A stretch of DNA of 31,698 nt from an uncultured Clostridia bacterium (lineage in GTDB: Bacteria; Bacillota; Clostridia; Peptostreptococcales; Anaerovoracaceae), in NCBI GenBank assembly GCA_934277495.1, contig CAKQUI010000012.1:1-31698 (forward strand). The letters run 5' to 3'. The notes under the pieces were generated by a model. The model was not told the origin of the DNA. It was given only the letters and a program-made list of their open reading frames with translations, and did no database searches. A program made the position numbers and the translations under genes. Positions 30,198 to 31,698 of the stretch are shown here, piece by piece (positions within the stretch are counted from its first letter, which is position 1; each line of letters starts with the position of its first letter).

Positions 30198-31039
30198 AAG
30201 CGATAATAATAACAGGACTTTCGGGAGCCGGCAAGACGCAGGCTATCGACTGTCTTGAGGATATGGGATACTACTGTATAGACAATATGCCGCCGGCTCT
30301 GATAAAGAGTTTCATAGATCTTACAGCCAGCGGCAAGGGCATAGACAAGGCAGCTTTCGTCATAGACGTCAGGGGAGGCAGATTTTTCGATGATCTTAAG
30401 GCGTCGCTGGACGAAGTCCGCAGAGAAGGTATAGACTACAAGATCCTTTACCTTGAAGCCTCAGACAGAGTGCTGCTCAGAAGATACAATGAGAGCAGGA
30501 GGGTGCATCCTCTTTCAGAAGGCGGGACAGTCGAAGCCGGTCTGAAAAAAGAACGTGAGATGCTGGAGATCCTCAGGAAAAATGCGGACTATATCATAGA
30601 CACTTCGAACATGAAGACTGCACAGCTGTGGTCAGAGATAAAGCATCTGCTAAACGCCGGAGAAAGCCGCAAGAGCTTCACGCTGAACATAATGTCTTTC
30701 GGCTACAAGCGAGGCACGCCGCTGGCAGGGGATCTGGTGTTCGATATGAGATTCATACCGAACCCATACTATGTCAAGTCACTGAGACCACTCACCGGCA
30801 ACAACGCCAAGGTCAGCCACTATGTGCTGAAACAGCAGGTGACACAGGATTTCATCGAAAAAGCCATCGACATGATAGACATGCTGATACCTTTCTATAT
30901 CAAAGAAGGCAAATACAGCCTGACAGTATGTATAGGATGTACCGGAGGTCATCATCGCTCAGTGGCAGTTGCAAACGAGCTGGAACGCAGATTCAAGGAG
31001 CAGGGAAGACGCACGACGCTGGAACACAGGGATCTGTGA
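30194..31039 (+). CDS. rapZ: RapZ/YvcJ RNase adapter, nucleotide-binding protein
   Basis: A 281-residue protein. The N-terminal P-loop is IITGLSGAGKTQAIDCLEDM, followed by CIDNMPPALI and FVIDVRGGRFF. The C-terminal RNA-binding domain has SFGYKRGTPLAGDLVFDMRF, IPNPYY and CIGCTGGHHRSVAVANEL. In E. coli it guides RNase E to GlmZ; in B. subtilis YvcJ binds GTP and affects competence. The start is the ATG at 30194 (GGAGAAGG upstream, ATGA overlap with the PHP gene); the frame is open further left but inside the PHP gene. Confidence 0.96.
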   Translation: MKAIIITGLSGAGKTQAIDCLEDMGYYCIDNMPPALIKSFIDLTASGKGIDKAAFVIDVRGGRFFDDLKASLDEVRREGIDYKILYLEASDRVLLRRYNESRRVHPLSEGGTVEAGLKKEREMLEILRKNADYIIDTSNMKTAQLWSEIKHLLNAGESRKSFTLNIMSFGYKRGTPLAGDLVFDMRFIPNPYYVKSLRPLTGNNAKVSHYVLKQQVTQDFIEKAIDMIDMLIPFYIKEGKYSLTVCIGCTGGHHRSVAVANELERRFKEQGRRTTLEHRDL

Positions 31040-31088
31040 TCGATGGCGTCAGACAGTGAAACATGCGGACATGCTCTTAACAGACAGC

Positions 31089-31117
31089 AGCCTCTCTTGC
31101 GGGAGGCTTGTTTTTTT
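31089..31117 (+). terminator. Terminator between rapZ and whiA
   Basis: AGCCTCTC / GGGAGGCT with loop TTGC, then TG and seven T's (31111-31117). It separates whiA from the murB-rapZ operon, so whiA needs read-through or its own promoter in the 30-bp gap. Confidence 0.82.
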
Positions 31118-31150
31118 GCGGGACAGATATTCGAAAGGGAGGAGACTTTT

Positions 31151-31698
31151 ATGTCTTTTGCATCAGAAACGAAAAATGAACTGGCAAGGATAATGCCTGA
31201 GAAAAAATGCTGCATGCTGGCAGAGATAGCCGGTTTCATGCGTCTTGCAGGCAGTATAAGACTGGCAGGCGGCGGCAGGTTCGAGATAGTGATGACAACA
31301 CAGAATGCAGCGGTGGCCAGACACTACAAGACACTGATCAAAAACTATTTTTCCATAGATACATCGGTAGGCGTAGGACAGGGCACAGCCCTGGGGAAAG
31401 GCAATTCCTACGTGCTTTCCATAGGACCTGAGAACCTCAGTGAACAGATACTGCGTGAAACAGGCATACTCATGGTAAAAGAAGGCATGAATATGATAAG
31501 CGACGGTATATACGACGGGCTGATAAAGTCGAAATGCTGCAGGAGAGCATATCTGAGAGGCGCGTTCCTTGCTGCCGGCACCATAAACAATCCGGAGAAA
31601 GAATACCATTTCGAGATAACTCTCGGTACGGAAAAACTGGCTAAGGAAATGCGAAGAGTGCTGAACAGTTTTGCAGATATCAGTGCAAAGATCGTAGC
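31151..31698 (+). CDS. whiA: DNA-binding protein WhiA, N-terminal part (runs off the window)
   Basis: The first 182 residues of a WhiA protein, cut by the window end. It starts SFASETKNELARIMPEKKCC, typical of WhiA, and continues with the LAGLIDADG-homing-endonuclease-like domain (AEIAGFMRLAGSIRLAGGGR; CCRRAYLRGAFLAAGTINNP). The helix-turn-helix domain lies beyond the window. GGGAGGAG precedes the ATG. In Firmicutes it acts in cell division and chromosome segregation. It is usually preceded by yvcK, which is not here. Confidence 0.95.
   Translation, partial: MSFASETKNELARIMPEKKCCMLAEIAGFMRLAGSIRLAGGGRFEIVMTTQNAAVARHYKTLIKNYFSIDTSVGVGQGTALGKGNSYVLSIGPENLSEQILRETGILMVKEGMNMISDGIYDGLIKSKCCRRAYLRGAFLAAGTINNPEKEYHFEITLGTEKLAKEMRRVLNSFADISAKIV

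Noticed and set aside
1..31698. CRISPR arrays
   Set aside because: No regularly spaced repeat of 23-40 bp with unique spacers was seen. The direct repeats found are att cores, arm sites, operators or paralogous toxin modules.

Overview
The window looks like chromosome from an anaerobic Bacillota, class Clostridia. Three things point there: the murB / PHP phosphatase / rapZ / whiA neighbourhood, a de novo NAD operon nadA-nadB-nadC, and Shine-Dalgarno sites of the AGGAGG type ahead of most genes. Host genes use AGA/AGG for arginine and ATA for isoleucine very heavily. A placement near Eubacteriales family XIII (Anaerovoracaceae) is only a guess.

Positions 1-75 are a tRNA-Arg(ACG) gene cut by the window edge by two bases. 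Its last 38 bp recur exactly at 8916-8953, which makes these the attL and attR of an 8.9-kb integrated element. The element has the layout of a Gram-positive phage-inducible island. A tyrosine integrase lies next to attR. A repressor/TPR operon is divergent from a Cro-like regulator, an excisionase-like protein and a RepA-like AAA ATPase. An AT-rich iteron region follows, then five small genes, a phage scaffold protein, a major capsid protein and a sigma-70-like protein. There is no portal, terminase, protease or tail gene. I read it as a phage satellite that brings its own capsid shell genes and borrows everything else from a helper. It also carries a type I toxin-antitoxin module, and a second copy of that module sits just outside attR.

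From 8954 to about 9880 lies a relic-like stretch: the probable original tRNA terminator, a set of small perfect hairpins between T-arm-like fragments, a decayed copy of the att core, and the second toxin-antitoxin module. From 9881 on, ordinary chromosome follows: a secreted orphan protein, an EamA transporter, dsdA with an orphan solute-binding lipoprotein, carAB, a small membrane protein and a metallophosphoesterase. Next comes an odd pair, a MoaA-like barrel fragment without its iron-sulfur cysteines followed by a Fic-fold protein whose active site is destroyed.

The right part holds nadABC and argGH on the minus strand, then a plus-strand run of an AI-2E family membrane protein, murB, PHP phosphatase and rapZ, and the start of whiA. 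carAB and argGH both feed arginine synthesis (carbamoyl phosphate; citrulline to arginine). Gene identities come from reading protein motifs by eye. No database search was possible.
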